DNA of 64,000 nt from positions 248,001-312,000 of the forward strand of contig NZ_CANLNS010000002.1 in NCBI RefSeq assembly GCF_947492715.1, read 5' to 3'. A program made the translations under genes and the position numbers. Shown here piece after piece: positions 34,762 through 43,833 of the stretch; position 1 is the stretch's first letter, and each line of letters opens with the position of its first letter. The notes beneath the pieces are model-generated. The model made no database searches. It had not been told where the DNA came from and saw only the letters and a list, made by a program, of their open reading frames with translations. Source of the DNA: an uncultured Psychroserpens sp. (lineage in GTDB: Bacteria > Bacteroidota > Bacteroidia > Flavobacteriales > Flavobacteriaceae).

Positions 34762-35934
34762 CTATAATCGACGACGTTTTTTCTCTTGTTTAAGTAAATT
34801 AAGTTCTCTACTTGTTTGACCTGCTACAGAGGTGTTTTCTTCAGCACGTCTAATTAAATAAGGCATAACGTCCTTTACTGGTCCAAATGGCACATATTTA
34901 GCAACATTATAACCATGAGCCGCCAAATTAAAGCTAATATGGTCACTCATCCCATAGAGTTGACCAAACCAAACATCATTATCCTTTTTATCAATACCTA
35001 GTTCTTGCATTAATTTCATAGCAATGTAACAACTGTGCTCATTGTGTGTTCCTATAAATAAAGAAATATCTTTTAGGTTGTTCAAAATGTAGGTCATGCA
35101 TGTATTGAAATTATCATCTGTAGCTTGTTTGGTTTCACAAATTGGAGAAGCGTAACCCTTCTCTTCAGCTCGCTTTCGCTCCTTTTCCATATAAGCACCT
35201 CTAACGATTTTAAACCCAACTTTAAAACCACCTTCAACGGCACGTCTATGTGTTGCTTTCAAGTAGTCTAACCTGTCCCATCTATAGGTTTGCAGCGTGT
35301 TGTAAACTATAGGTTTTTCTACGTTGTACTTACGCATCATATCTTCACAGAGATCATCTGCGGCTTCTTGCATCCAACTTTCTTCTCCGTCAATTAAAAC
35401 TTCCACATCTTTAGCTTTCGCTAGGCGACAAACGGCATCAAATCGTTCTACTATTCTATTCCATTCTTCTTGTTCCGCTTGAGTGAACTCTACTCCTTCT
35501 CCCTTCTTTTGATATAAATAGAAACGCCCAAAACCAGTAGGTTTAAAAACAACAATAGGCATCGATTCTTTTTCATCTGCAAATTTGATAATCTTTAAAA
35601 TCTTATCTCGGGCTTCATCAAAGGTAGATTCTTTTTCCTTTCCTTCTACAGAGTAATCTAGAACCGAACTCACACCTTTAACAAACATCTTATCTATTAC
35701 AGGTAGGCAATCTTCCTCATTTACACCACCACAAAAGTGGTCAAATACCGTAGAACGTATTAAACCTTCTACAGGCAATTTAGCCTTTAATGCAAAGTTA
35801 GTGGCAGCAGTACCAATCCTTACCAAAGGTTCATGAGAAATCATTTTAAATAAAAAGTAAGCGCGTTCTAATTCTGAATCATTTTTGAGAGCAAAAGCAA
35901 CTTCAGTATTATCGAAAAGTGTATTTGAATCCAT
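34762..35934 (-). CDS. Proline dehydrogenase (FAD-dependent)
   Basis: 390 residues forming the ProDH TIM barrel: GVSSVLDYSVEGKE, then KPTGFGRFYLYQ, EVLIDGEESWMQ, FKIVRGAYMEKERKRA near residue 240 and the late RRAEENTSVAGQTSREL near 360, the substrate-binding tail. It oxidises proline to pyrroline-5-carboxylate and feeds electrons to quinone. Stand-alone form without the P5C dehydrogenase domain, as in many Bacteroidota. No partner gene nearby. Confidence 0.93.
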   Translation of the reverse strand: MDSNTLFDNTEVAFALKNDSELERAYFLFKMISHEPLVRIGTAATNFALKAKLPVEGLIRSTVFDHFCGGVNEEDCLPVIDKMFVKGVSSVLDYSVEGKEKESTFDEARDKILKIIKFADEKESMPIVVFKPTGFGRFYLYQKKGEGVEFTQAEQEEWNRIVERFDAVCRLAKAKDVEVLIDGEESWMQEAADDLCEDMMRKYNVEKPIVYNTLQTYRWDRLDYLKATHRRAVEGGFKVGFKIVRGAYMEKERKRAEEKGYASPICETKQATDDNFNTCMTYILNNLKDISLFIGTHNEHSCYIAMKLMQELGIDKKDNDVWFGQLYGMSDHISFNLAAHGYNVAKYVPFGPVKDVMPYLIRRAEENTSVAGQTSRELNLLKQEKKRRRL

Positions 35935-35951
35935 TTGTGAAAAATATATAA

Positions 35952-35959
35952 CAAAAATA
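35952..35959 (-). promoter_or_regulatory. Candidate promoter of proline dehydrogenase, -7 box
   Basis: Minus-strand TATTTTTG fits TAnnTTTG, 17 bases before the start codon at 35934. No -33 TTG at good spacing. Confidence 0.4.
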
Positions 35960-36018
35960 ATTATTCAATAGTTATTATGTTACTAAAAGTCGCTAATTTT
36001 CCACTTTTATAAATCTAT

Positions 36019-37089
36019 ATGAATTCTATAATTACAAAAACATATTCTGTTCATTTTAATTCAACCGCATATCAAGAACTCAATAATTACATTGATTCAA
36101 AAGGATTTTCTAAACTATTTATTCTCGTAGACTCGAATACACATAAGCATTGTTTACCAGCGTTTATGGCACATCTTGAAACGTCTATTGCAATTGAAAT
36201 TATAGAAATTGAAGCTGGAGAACAGTACAAAACAATAGACACTTGTGTTGGGGTTTGGAATGCTCTGTCTGAACTTGGAGCAGATCGTAAAAGTCTTCTT
36301 CTAAACCTTGGAGGTGGCGTGGTGACAGATTTAGGCGGTTTCGTAGCTTGTACATTTAAGCGTGGTATCAAATATATTAATGTCCCAACATCTCTGTTGG
36401 CAATGGTAGACGCTTCGGTTGGTGGAAAAACAGGTGTTGATCTTGGTGCATTAAAAAATCAGGTTGGAGTTATCAGTTCTGGCGATATGGTCATTATTGA
36501 CACTTCATATTTAAATAGTTTGCCGCAAAATCAGATGAAATCTGGCTTAGCAGAAATGCTTAAACACGGACTGATAAAAGACAAAAGCTATTTTGATAAA
36601 CTAACAGATTTATCAAAACTTACACTAAACGACCTTGATGATTTAATTCATGAATCTGTACTTATCAAAAAGAATATAGTCACTAACGACCCTTTAGAAC
36701 AAGGTGAACGTAAACATCTTAATTTTGGGCACACACTAGGCCATGCCATCGAATCTTATTTTCTAAGTCATCCTGAAAAAGAAGAACTTTTACATGGAGA
36801 GGCCATTGCTATTGGAATGATCTTGGAATGTTATATTTCTTCAGAATTATTAAATTTCTCAAAACAAGATTTAAATTACATCACGCAAGCTATCAATAAT
36901 ATTTACGCTCCGGTTAATATAGAACCTTCAGATTATAATGCTATAATCGATTTATTAAAATATGATAAAAAGAATGAGCATGGTAATATTAATTTCGTTT
37001 TACTCACGGAAATTGGACAACCAAAAATAGATTGTCTTGTTGATAATGCTATCATTCTAAACAGTTTTGAATATTATAAATCCAGCTAA
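36019..37089 (+). CDS. aroB: 3-dehydroquinate synthase
   Basis: 356 residues with the NAD-binding GGGVVTDLGGFVA (near 98), PTSLLAMVDASVGGKTG (near 124) and zinc-ligand HLNFGHTLGHAIE (near 233). Second step of the shikimate pathway: converts DAHP to 3-dehydroquinate in the cytoplasm. Divergent from proline dehydrogenase; a small membrane-protein gene follows after 20 bases. Confidence 0.95.
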   Translation: MNSIITKTYSVHFNSTAYQELNNYIDSKGFSKLFILVDSNTHKHCLPAFMAHLETSIAIEIIEIEAGEQYKTIDTCVGVWNALSELGADRKSLLLNLGGGVVTDLGGFVACTFKRGIKYINVPTSLLAMVDASVGGKTGVDLGALKNQVGVISSGDMVIIDTSYLNSLPQNQMKSGLAEMLKHGLIKDKSYFDKLTDLSKLTLNDLDDLIHESVLIKKNIVTNDPLEQGERKHLNFGHTLGHAIESYFLSHPEKEELLHGEAIAIGMILECYISSELLNFSKQDLNYITQAINNIYAPVNIEPSDYNAIIDLLKYDKKNEHGNINFVLLTEIGQPKIDCLVDNAIILNSFEYYKSS

Positions 37090-37109
37090 ACCAGCAAAGT
37101 GTTTTAGTT

Positions 37110-37295
37110 ATGAGTTCAACAAAAAATAAATTAAGTGCTGCAAAAACAAATGTCATCTTAGCTATCGTTATTATGAGTATGGGTACACTTTTTTTAATAA
37201 TTGGCTTCACTTTTATGGGTATTCTAGGTCTCATTGTTGGCGCCCGCTTTTTTATACAAGCAAAAAAATATAAAAAAGAGTTAGAGGATAACTAA
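37110..37295 (+). CDS. Small two-helix membrane protein (61 aa)
   Basis: Basic N-terminus, then two hydrophobic helices (about residues 15-32 and 36-50) separated by a Gly-rich turn, and a charged end KKYKKELEDN. It lies 20 bases after aroB and 16 before the Crp/Fnr gene on the same strand, which supports it being real. No function recognised. Confidence 0.55.
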   Translation: MSSTKNKLSAAKTNVILAIVIMSMGTLFLIIGFTFMGILGLIVGARFFIQAKKYKKELEDN

Positions 37296-37311
37296 AAACC
37301 ATAAATAACTA

Positions 37312-37875
37312 ATGACACATCCTCTTAGACAACATATAGAAGAAATAGTTAAACTCTCAGACGAAGAGTTCGAATTCGTATTAGGTCATTTTGAGCAGAT
37401 CAATAGACGTAAACATCAATATATAGTTCAAGAAGGAGATATCGTAAATAAAGAATTTTGGATTTTAAAAGGTTGTATAAAAAGCTATTTTATAGACGAT
37501 AGTGGAAAAGAGCATATTCTTCAATTTGGTATGGAGAATTGGTGGATTACAGACTATGAATCCTTTGTTAAACAAACCAAGGCAAAAACCTTTATTGATT
37601 GTATAGAAGATTGTGAACTCTTATATATCACCTATGAAAATCGCGAAAAATTAACTGCGGAAATGCACAAAATGGAACGTTTTTGGGCTAAAAAAAGTAA
37701 ATTAGGTAGAATTGCTCTTCAAAATAGAATACTGTCTCTATTGAAAAATTCAGCAAAGGAACGTTATAATTTACTTCTTGAACAATATCCTAAACTCTTT
37801 CAGCGTGTGCCTAAAAAAATGATTGCGGCCTATTTAGGTGTTTCCAGAGAAACCCTAAGCAGATTAAATTCTTAA
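37312..37875 (+). CDS. Crp/Fnr-family transcription regulator
   Basis: 187 residues: cyclic-nucleotide-binding-type beta barrel (residues 20-115), dimer helix and a C-terminal HTH ending in YLGVSRETLSRLNS. The recognition helix keeps the R-E-x-x-x-R pattern that in E. coli CRP contacts TGTGA. The cNMP-binding Arg-Ser signature is not evident, so the effector is unknown. A TGTGA-N6-TCACT palindrome lies 25 bases after the gene, ahead of the tautomerase/SDR operon, suggesting that operon is its target. Confidence 0.85.
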   Translation: MTHPLRQHIEEIVKLSDEEFEFVLGHFEQINRRKHQYIVQEGDIVNKEFWILKGCIKSYFIDDSGKEHILQFGMENWWITDYESFVKQTKAKTFIDCIEDCELLYITYENREKLTAEMHKMERFWAKKSKLGRIALQNRILSLLKNSAKERYNLLLEQYPKLFQRVPKKMIAAYLGVSRETLSRLNS

Positions 37876-37900
37876 GACATTCCACATTTTTATTCCGCAA

Positions 37901-37916
37901 TGTGACTTACATCACT
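37901..37916. promoter_or_regulatory. CRP/FNR-like operator TGTGA-N6-TCACT
   Basis: TGTGACTTACATCACT matches the E. coli CRP consensus at nine of its ten fixed positions. A second related element ATGTGACAT is at 37923-37931. The site is about 60-70 bases ahead of the -7-like CATCTTTG (37961-37968) of the downstream operon, an activator-type distance. Confidence 0.55.
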
Positions 37917-37995
37917 CCAAACATGTGACATACCTCCTTAGTCAGATTGTAATTCCACAACATCTTTGCATAACTAATAATTTAATAACAAAGTT

Positions 37996-38205
37996 ATGCC
38001 ATACATTAATATTAAAGTTACTGACGAACAAGTAACAATGAAACAGAAACAACAGTTAATTGAAGGAACAACACAACTCTTAGTTGATATCCTTAACAAA
38101 GACCCTCAAACAACACATGTTGTTATTGAAGAAATAGCTCTTGGTAATTGGGGTCACAACGGAAAACAATACTTAGGAACTAAAACCAATCGCAATGAAA
38201 AATAA
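37996..38205 (+). CDS. 4-oxalocrotonate tautomerase family protein
   Basis: 69 residues, the family's normal size. Pro2 after the initiator Met (MPYINIKV) is the catalytic base of tautomerases. The tail VVIEEIALGNWGHNGK carries the family's late Trp/Gly region. It would isomerise a keto/enol acid; substrate unknown. First gene of a three-gene unit behind the CRP-like site; overlaps the next gene by 11 bases. Confidence 0.88.
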   Translation: MPYINIKVTDEQVTMKQKQQLIEGTTQLLVDILNKDPQTTHVVIEEIALGNWGHNGKQYLGTKTNRNEK

Positions 38206-38938
38206 AACAATAATTATTACAGGCGCATCAACAGGAATTGGTAAAGAAATAGCAAAATACTTTATAAACAAAGAAAGTAATGTTGTTATGAATTCTTCAA
38301 ATGAAGATAATCTTAAAAGCGCATACCAAGAATTGGGCGCACCTTCAAATGCCATTTATTTAAGTGGTGATATAAGCAAACAAGAAACAGGTCAAAAACT
38401 TGTTAAACTGGCTTTAGAAACATTTAATTCTGTTGATGTTTTAATCAATAATGCAGGTCTATTCTCTCCAAAACCATTTTTAGATGTTGAAGAAAAAGAT
38501 TTAGACCTGTATTGGAATGTTAACTTAAAAGGTACATATTTCACTTCGCAAGCTGTTATTCCAGAAATGATAAAACAACAAAGCGGATCTATAATTAATA
38601 TAGGTACAGTCTTAGTTGAACATGCTATAGATGGTTTTCCAGCAACAGCCCCATTAACAAGTAAAGGAGCCATTCATTCATTAACACGGCAATTAGCCGC
38701 AGAGTTTGGAAAAAGCAATATAAAGGTAAACACTATAGCACCAGGAATAATAAGAAGTCCTTTACAAAGTAAAATTGGAATTGAAGATGCTGATAGTTTA
38801 GCAGGATTACATTTGTTGAATAGAATTGGTGAAACAATCGAAATCGCTGAAGCGGCTTATTATCTCGCTACTTCAAACTTTATAACAGGAGAAACCATTA
38901 ATGTCGCTGGAGGTCATACAATTGGACACAGCATATAA
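38195..38938 (+). CDS. Short-chain dehydrogenase/reductase
   Basis: 247 residues, classical SDR: TGASTGIGKEIA cofactor loop (residues 10-21), NNAG near 85, and a late INVAGGHT. The usual Ser-Tyr-Lys triad appears modified: where YxxxK is expected the sequence reads PLTSKGAIHS, with Lys but no Tyr at the normal place (Thr instead). It therefore may have low or altered activity. Overlaps the tautomerase gene, and the NTF2-like gene follows after 12 bases. Confidence 0.85.
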   Translation: MKNKTIIITGASTGIGKEIAKYFINKESNVVMNSSNEDNLKSAYQELGAPSNAIYLSGDISKQETGQKLVKLALETFNSVDVLINNAGLFSPKPFLDVEEKDLDLYWNVNLKGTYFTSQAVIPEMIKQQSGSIINIGTVLVEHAIDGFPATAPLTSKGAIHSLTRQLAAEFGKSNIKVNTIAPGIIRSPLQSKIGIEDADSLAGLHLLNRIGETIEIAEAAYYLATSNFITGETINVAGGHTIGHSI

Positions 38939-38950
38939 AAAGAACTATAA

Positions 38951-39319
38951 ATGTATAATAAGAACATAAAAGAAATAGAAACGCAGGTTGCAAATTATTT
39001 TGAAGGCATTTTCTACGGAAACATTTCAAAACTAAACACTTGCTTTCATGAAGATGCCTATCTCTATGGAGATATAAAAGGAGTAGATTATTTAAAAAGT
39101 TTTAAAGCATACTCTCAAGGTGTAAAAGACAGACAAAGTCCGAATGATTTAGAAGAAACTTTTAAAATGAGTATTATAGGAATAGACATCATAGGAAAAA
39201 TTGCGATGGTAAAATTGCATGTTCCTATGCTTGGTTATAATTACTATGATTATCTATCTTTTTCTAAAATTAATAATGAGTGGAAAATCGTTAATAAAAT
39301 ATTTACTCACGTTGATTAA
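38951..39319 (+). CDS. NTF2/SnoaL-like protein (putative lumazine-binding fold)
   Basis: 122 residues of the cone-shaped NTF2-like fold: VANYFEGIFYGNISKLNTCF at the start, FHEDAYLYG, then AMVKLHVPM and DYLSFSKINNEWKIVNKIF at the end. These proteins bind or isomerise small molecules or stabilise enzymes. It ends the tautomerase-SDR unit, suggesting a shared substrate. Confidence 0.78.
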   Translation: MYNKNIKEIETQVANYFEGIFYGNISKLNTCFHEDAYLYGDIKGVDYLKSFKAYSQGVKDRQSPNDLEETFKMSIIGIDIIGKIAMVKLHVPMLGYNYYDYLSFSKINNEWKIVNKIFTHVD

Positions 39320-39456
39320 AACATCATAATTTTATTTTAAATGCCATAGTGATTTAGGTTTTACCAAGTCGCTATGGTTATATTTAAAAGAACCTTGCTA
39401 ATAACAGGTTATAGCTATTTCATTTTTATTACCTTTAGTTATTGAGTAAAAATGAT

Positions 39457-40368
39457 ATGAGATCACAAAGAACTAATAATATATATAATAAACTTGTTTT
39501 AATAGTATTCCTAGTGAATTGCCTATTATCCTGTCAGACCAATACTTCTAAAAACCAATCAAATGATCTTGGTTCATTAAAACATCAAACTGTTCAAGAT
39601 TCTGTAAATTCTCAAGCACTTAAAATTGCATATACAGGTAATATGGGCGTTTGTATGGAATTAGATGATAAAACGGTTATAATAGATGGTTTACATCAGT
39701 ATTACAACAAACCCTACGTTTATCCTCCAGAGGATATGGTAAATCAATTAATTACAGGAAACTTTAAAGATTTTTCTCCTATCGAATTTTGTTTATATAC
39801 GCATTTGCATGGTGATCATTTCAGCGGAAAATACGCGAAGAGGTTTTTAGAACACAATAGTAATGGGGTTGTCATGGGGTCTTCTCAATTAAAAAAGGAT
39901 GTCGTTACGTTTCACTCCAATGCAGATAGTATTACTAGCCGGTTTTATAGTGTTCCTTATGACAAAAAGCCACATACAACAGAGACATCTGGAATCGAAA
40001 TTACAGCCATAAGATGTGACCATACAAACCCACAGCGACACAATCAAACCGAAAACATCGCATATCTTGTAAATCTAGGAAACTATAGTGTTCTTCATGT
40101 TGGTGATACCGATTGGAAATTAACTCACGAACCTTTTAAAACCTTAGATATTAAAAACAAAAACATTGATATTGCTGTACTTCCCTATTGGTTACTTCTA
40201 GATGATAATGACATATCACAAGTAAACGAACTTATTGCTCCAAAACACATTATTGCCTCTCACCTTCCTCCAGATTTTAGCAAGAGTGATCAAGAAGAAT
40301 TACGCAAGCGATTTTCGAATATTACCTTATTAATGGAGCTTGGAAAAGTACATTATTTTACAGAATAA
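39457..40368 (+). CDS. MBL-fold metallo-hydrolase lipoprotein
   Basis: 303 residues from ATG 39457 (a TTG at 39442 would add five residues). A lipoprotein signal ends at NCLLSCQT. The metal motif YTHLHGDHFSG is the H-x-H-x-D-H signature, followed by DHTN and HVGDTDWK, and a last IIASHLPPD. UlaG/RomA-like members hydrolyse phosphoesters or lactones; substrate unknown. Located in the periplasm or on the outer membrane. Confidence 0.85.
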   Translation: MRSQRTNNIYNKLVLIVFLVNCLLSCQTNTSKNQSNDLGSLKHQTVQDSVNSQALKIAYTGNMGVCMELDDKTVIIDGLHQYYNKPYVYPPEDMVNQLITGNFKDFSPIEFCLYTHLHGDHFSGKYAKRFLEHNSNGVVMGSSQLKKDVVTFHSNADSITSRFYSVPYDKKPHTTETSGIEITAIRCDHTNPQRHNQTENIAYLVNLGNYSVLHVGDTDWKLTHEPFKTLDIKNKNIDIAVLPYWLLLDDNDISQVNELIAPKHIIASHLPPDFSKSDQEELRKRFSNITLLMELGKVHYFTE

Positions 40369-40519
40369 ATTATAGGAGCTAACGTTGATCGTGACTACTT
40401 TAATAAATAGAACCTAACCCTTCTAAAAACAGTTAATAACTCTCTACAAATCTCTTTCAAAAAACAACAACAATTTCCTATTTTGCAGTTCTGTTTACAT
40501 CCTAAAACTAAAATTATAA

Positions 40520-42832
40520 ATGAAGGTCTGTATTGCCGAAAAACCTAGTGTTGCTCGAGAAATTGCACAAGTTCTTGGTGCCAATACCAAGCGCGATGGC
40601 TTTTATGAAGGTAATGGCTATGCAGTAACCTATACGTTTGGGCATTTATGTACACTCATGGAGCCAAACGACTATAAACCTTATTGGAAAAGTTGGGATC
40701 TAAACAACCTACCAATGCTACCTGAAAAATTTAAAACCAAAGTAGTAAGCAATTCTGGCATTGAAAAACAATTCAATATTGTAAAATCGTTGTTCGATAA
40801 GGCCGATGTTGTAATCAATTGTGGTGATGCTGGTCAAGAAGGAGAACTTATTCAACGCTGGGTTTTAGACCAAGCCAATTATAAAGGTAAGGTTCAACGT
40901 CTTTGGATTTCTTCGTTAACTATAGAAGCAATTAGGGAAGGTTTTGAAAATCTCAAAGATTCTGAAACCTATGATAATCTCTATTATGCAGGCTTTTCTC
41001 GTGCTATTGGTGATTGGCTTTTAGGAATGAACGCAACCCGTCTGTATACTGTAAAACATGGTGGATACAAACAAGTGCTATCTGTTGGTCGTGTACAAAC
41101 TCCAACCTTAGCAATGGTTGTGAACCGATTTAAAGACATAGAAAATTTCAACCCAAAGCCGTATTGGGAGTTACATACGCTCTATCGTGACACTCTATTT
41201 GTTTATGAGGAAGGACGATTTCATAAAATGGAAGAAGGTGAAATTTTAGCCAATAAGGTAAAAGAGCATGATTTTGAGGTTGTATCTATAACCAAAAAGA
41301 AAGGAAAAGAATACGCACCTAAACTCTTTGATCTTACAGGATTGCAGGTTTACTGTAATACAAAGTTTGGGTTTTCAGCAGACGAAACTCTAAAAATTGT
41401 TCAAAAACTATACGAGCAAAAAGTAGTAACCTACCCAAGAGTAGATACCACTTTTTTACCCACAGACATCTACCCAAAAGTGCCAGGCATACTTCAGAAA
41501 TTAACCAACTATTCTGAACTAACCCAATCACTTTTAGGAAAAAAAATAAAAAAATCGGCTAAGGTCTTCAATGATAAAAAAGTAACCGATCACCACGCTA
41601 TTATTCCAACCGGAATTCAAATTAATCTGCAATACAACCAACAGCAAGTCTATGATATCATAGTAAAACGTTTTATTGCAGTATTTTATCCAGATTGCGA
41701 GGTATCAAATACTACAGTTATTGGGAAAGCAGATGATGTAAACTTTAAAACGACAGGAAAAGAAATCCTTAAAGACGGATGGAAAACCGTATTTAAATTC
41801 GGAAAAAAGAGCAGTTCAAACACCTCAGAAAAAGATACGCTTCCCACATTTTCAAAAGGTGAAAAAGGACCTCATGAGCCATCATTCCTAGAAAAGCAAA
41901 CCAAACCACCAAATCAATTTACTGAAGCGTCTCTCCTACGTGCTATGGAAACTGCAGGTAAACAAGTAGACGATGACGAACTACGCGATTTAATGAAAGA
42001 AAACGGTATTGGAAGACCATCAACACGGGCCAATATCATCGAGACTTTATTTAAACGCCAATATATTAAGCGCAACAAAAAGCAAATTTTACCAACTATA
42101 ACTGGTGTTGCCCTTATTGACACCATTCAAAATGAACTTTTAAAGTCTGCCGAACTTACCGGACTGTGGGAAAAACAGCTCAAAGACATCGAAAAGGGTG
42201 AATACAGTGCTAGCAGATTTATCAAAAACATGAAAAAGATGGTAGATGATTTGGTCTATGAAGTACGTAGCGAAACCTCTCGTGCCAATATATCACAAGC
42301 CACAGTGATTGAACAACGTCAGGTAAAAGCAAAGCAATCTGAAGCTGCTGGTTTATCTTCGGAAATGTGCCCGCAATGTAAACAAGGGCAGTTACTTAAA
42401 GGAAAAACAGCCTATGGATGTAGTCGTTTTAAAACAGGCTGCAACTTTATATTGCCGTTTAAAGTTTACGGAAAGAAGATTTCTGAAAAGCAACTCATCA
42501 GATTATTGCAAAAAGGGTCTACTGTTAATCTCAAAGGGTTTTCATCAGATGATGGAACAACTGAAGGGTTGTTACGTTTCAACGAAAACTTTAAGTTGGT
42601 TTTAGAAGCAAAAAAGGACAAAACTAAAATTTCCGAAGTAAAGAAAAGTAAAGCTGTTAATTGCCCTAAATGCCAAAACGGTACTATAATTAAGGGGAAA
42701 ACTGCTTACGGTTGCAGTGCTTATAAGTCGGGCTGCAATTTCAGAATGTCATTTGAGACAATTCGTGCAAAGGCGCAAGGACAAACACTTACAAAAGATT
42801 TAGTTTATTCTATTCTAAAAACGAATGTTTAA
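40520..42832 (+). CDS. topB: DNA topoisomerase III (type IA)
   Basis: 770 residues. Toprim domain with CIAEKPSVAREIAQVLG and GDAGQEGEL, the LSVGRVQTPTLAMVV motif and the catalytic Tyr in VVTYPRVDTT near residue 304, then ENGIGRPSTRANIIETL. The C-terminus has two similar zinc-ribbon-like modules (CPQCKQG...GCSRFKTGCNF and CPKCQNG...GCSAYKSGCNF). It relaxes and decatenates DNA by single-strand passage. Its 3' end overlaps an ATG of the pseudouridine synthase gene. Confidence 0.93.
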   Translation: MKVCIAEKPSVAREIAQVLGANTKRDGFYEGNGYAVTYTFGHLCTLMEPNDYKPYWKSWDLNNLPMLPEKFKTKVVSNSGIEKQFNIVKSLFDKADVVINCGDAGQEGELIQRWVLDQANYKGKVQRLWISSLTIEAIREGFENLKDSETYDNLYYAGFSRAIGDWLLGMNATRLYTVKHGGYKQVLSVGRVQTPTLAMVVNRFKDIENFNPKPYWELHTLYRDTLFVYEEGRFHKMEEGEILANKVKEHDFEVVSITKKKGKEYAPKLFDLTGLQVYCNTKFGFSADETLKIVQKLYEQKVVTYPRVDTTFLPTDIYPKVPGILQKLTNYSELTQSLLGKKIKKSAKVFNDKKVTDHHAIIPTGIQINLQYNQQQVYDIIVKRFIAVFYPDCEVSNTTVIGKADDVNFKTTGKEILKDGWKTVFKFGKKSSSNTSEKDTLPTFSKGEKGPHEPSFLEKQTKPPNQFTEASLLRAMETAGKQVDDDELRDLMKENGIGRPSTRANIIETLFKRQYIKRNKKQILPTITGVALIDTIQNELLKSAELTGLWEKQLKDIEKGEYSASRFIKNMKKMVDDLVYEVRSETSRANISQATVIEQRQVKAKQSEAAGLSSEMCPQCKQGQLLKGKTAYGCSRFKTGCNFILPFKVYGKKISEKQLIRLLQKGSTVNLKGFSSDDGTTEGLLRFNENFKLVLEAKKDKTKISEVKKSKAVNCPKCQNGTIIKGKTAYGCSAYKSGCNFRMSFETIRAKAQGQTLTKDLVYSILKTNV

Positions 42833-42833
42833 C

Positions 42834-43406
42834 ATGGAACATCGCCATTTTAAACTGTTTAAGCCTTATGGATATTTAAGTCAGTTTCAAACCAATGCCA
42901 AGCATGAAAAAAACAAGAAGTTCTTAGGAGAACTCTATGATTTCCCAAATGGCACTATGGCTATTGGGCGTTTGGATAAAGATTCTGAGGGTTTACTTCT
43001 TTTAACCACAGACGGAAAAGTAAGTTTCGATGTTACCAGTTCAAAAACAGATAAAGAGTATTATGTTCAGGTGGATGGGGAAATTACTAGTGAAGTCATT
43101 GAGCAATTGCAACATGGTGTGTCTATAAGTCACAAAAGTGAATCCTATATAACCAAACCATGTAAGGTTATAAAATTAAATCAAGCTCCAAATTTCCCAG
43201 AGCGAGGAAAGAAAATTCGTGATGAACGCCATGGTAAAACCTCCTGGATTTCCATAACGATTAACGAAGGTAAGTTCAGGCAAGTACGAAAAATGACAGC
43301 TACTGTTGGATTTCCTACACTAAGACTAGTAAGAGTTAGAGTTGGACACCAAAGATTAGATGATTTAAAAATGGGAGAAGTCATTGAAATTGATTCTATC
43401 TTCTAG
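42834..43406 (+). CDS. 23S rRNA-type pseudouridine synthase (RluE/RsuA family)
   Basis: 190 residues, no S4 domain. HFKLFKPYGYLSQF at the start, the catalytic Asp in MAIGRLDKDSEGLLLLT, and INEGKFRQVRKMTATVGFPT near the end. RluE modifies U2457 of 23S rRNA in E. coli. ATG 42834 starts just after the topB stop; ATG 42825 inside topB is possible. Its stop shares the CTAG bases with the stop of the convergent gene. Confidence 0.88.
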   Translation: MEHRHFKLFKPYGYLSQFQTNAKHEKNKKFLGELYDFPNGTMAIGRLDKDSEGLLLLTTDGKVSFDVTSSKTDKEYYVQVDGEITSEVIEQLQHGVSISHKSESYITKPCKVIKLNQAPNFPERGKKIRDERHGKTSWISITINEGKFRQVRKMTATVGFPTLRLVRVRVGHQRLDDLKMGEVIEIDSIF

Positions 43407-43825
43407 TACCAGAACTTTAGCATATAGCCAAGAAGGGCGATACATAGGCATAAAGGAGCATATAATCTCGTATCATATCTGGCAAACGCAGTAGATTTTA
43501 CTGTTTTAAAAAACCCAAGATATTTAAATTCACCGATGGCTCTTAATAAAAAAACGGATGGTATGATCCATCCAAAATATGTAAAAATCCAAGAACTAAG
43601 CGTTATATCTATAAGGTTAGCTTTCAAAAAATAAAACACAGAAAAAAACAACAATCCCAAACCAACTATAGCACTATCAATAGGCTTAGGATTTAACATC
43701 CGTTGTCCTTCTTCATTAGTTGGTAAGGAAGCATCAAAACCAAAAGTTCCTCCAAACACCCAGTTTATATGGATTAAGGAGAGTATTAAAAAAATTATAC
43801 TCAGTAGTAGTGCTAAAATTAGCAT
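43403..43825 (-). CDS. DUF3995 membrane protein (140 aa)
   Basis: Four hydrophobic helices. The pattern IHINWVFGGTFGFDASLPT after the first helix, a second-helix G-L-G-L-L and a late FKTVKSTAFARYDTRLYAPLC are typical of DUF3995. Function unknown. It runs towards and overlaps the end of the pseudouridine synthase gene by 4 bases, and starts 8 bases after the cold-shock gene stop, so both minus genes are probably one unit. Confidence 0.8.
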   Translation of the reverse strand: MLILALLLSIIFLILSLIHINWVFGGTFGFDASLPTNEEGQRMLNPKPIDSAIVGLGLLFFSVFYFLKANLIDITLSSWIFTYFGWIIPSVFLLRAIGEFKYLGFFKTVKSTAFARYDTRLYAPLCLCIALLGYMLKFWY

Positions 43826-43833
43826 GACTAAAT

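Noticed and set aside
40480-40519. CTATTTTGC before topB as a -7 promoter box
   Set aside because: It is one base short of TAnnTTTG, so I did not call it.
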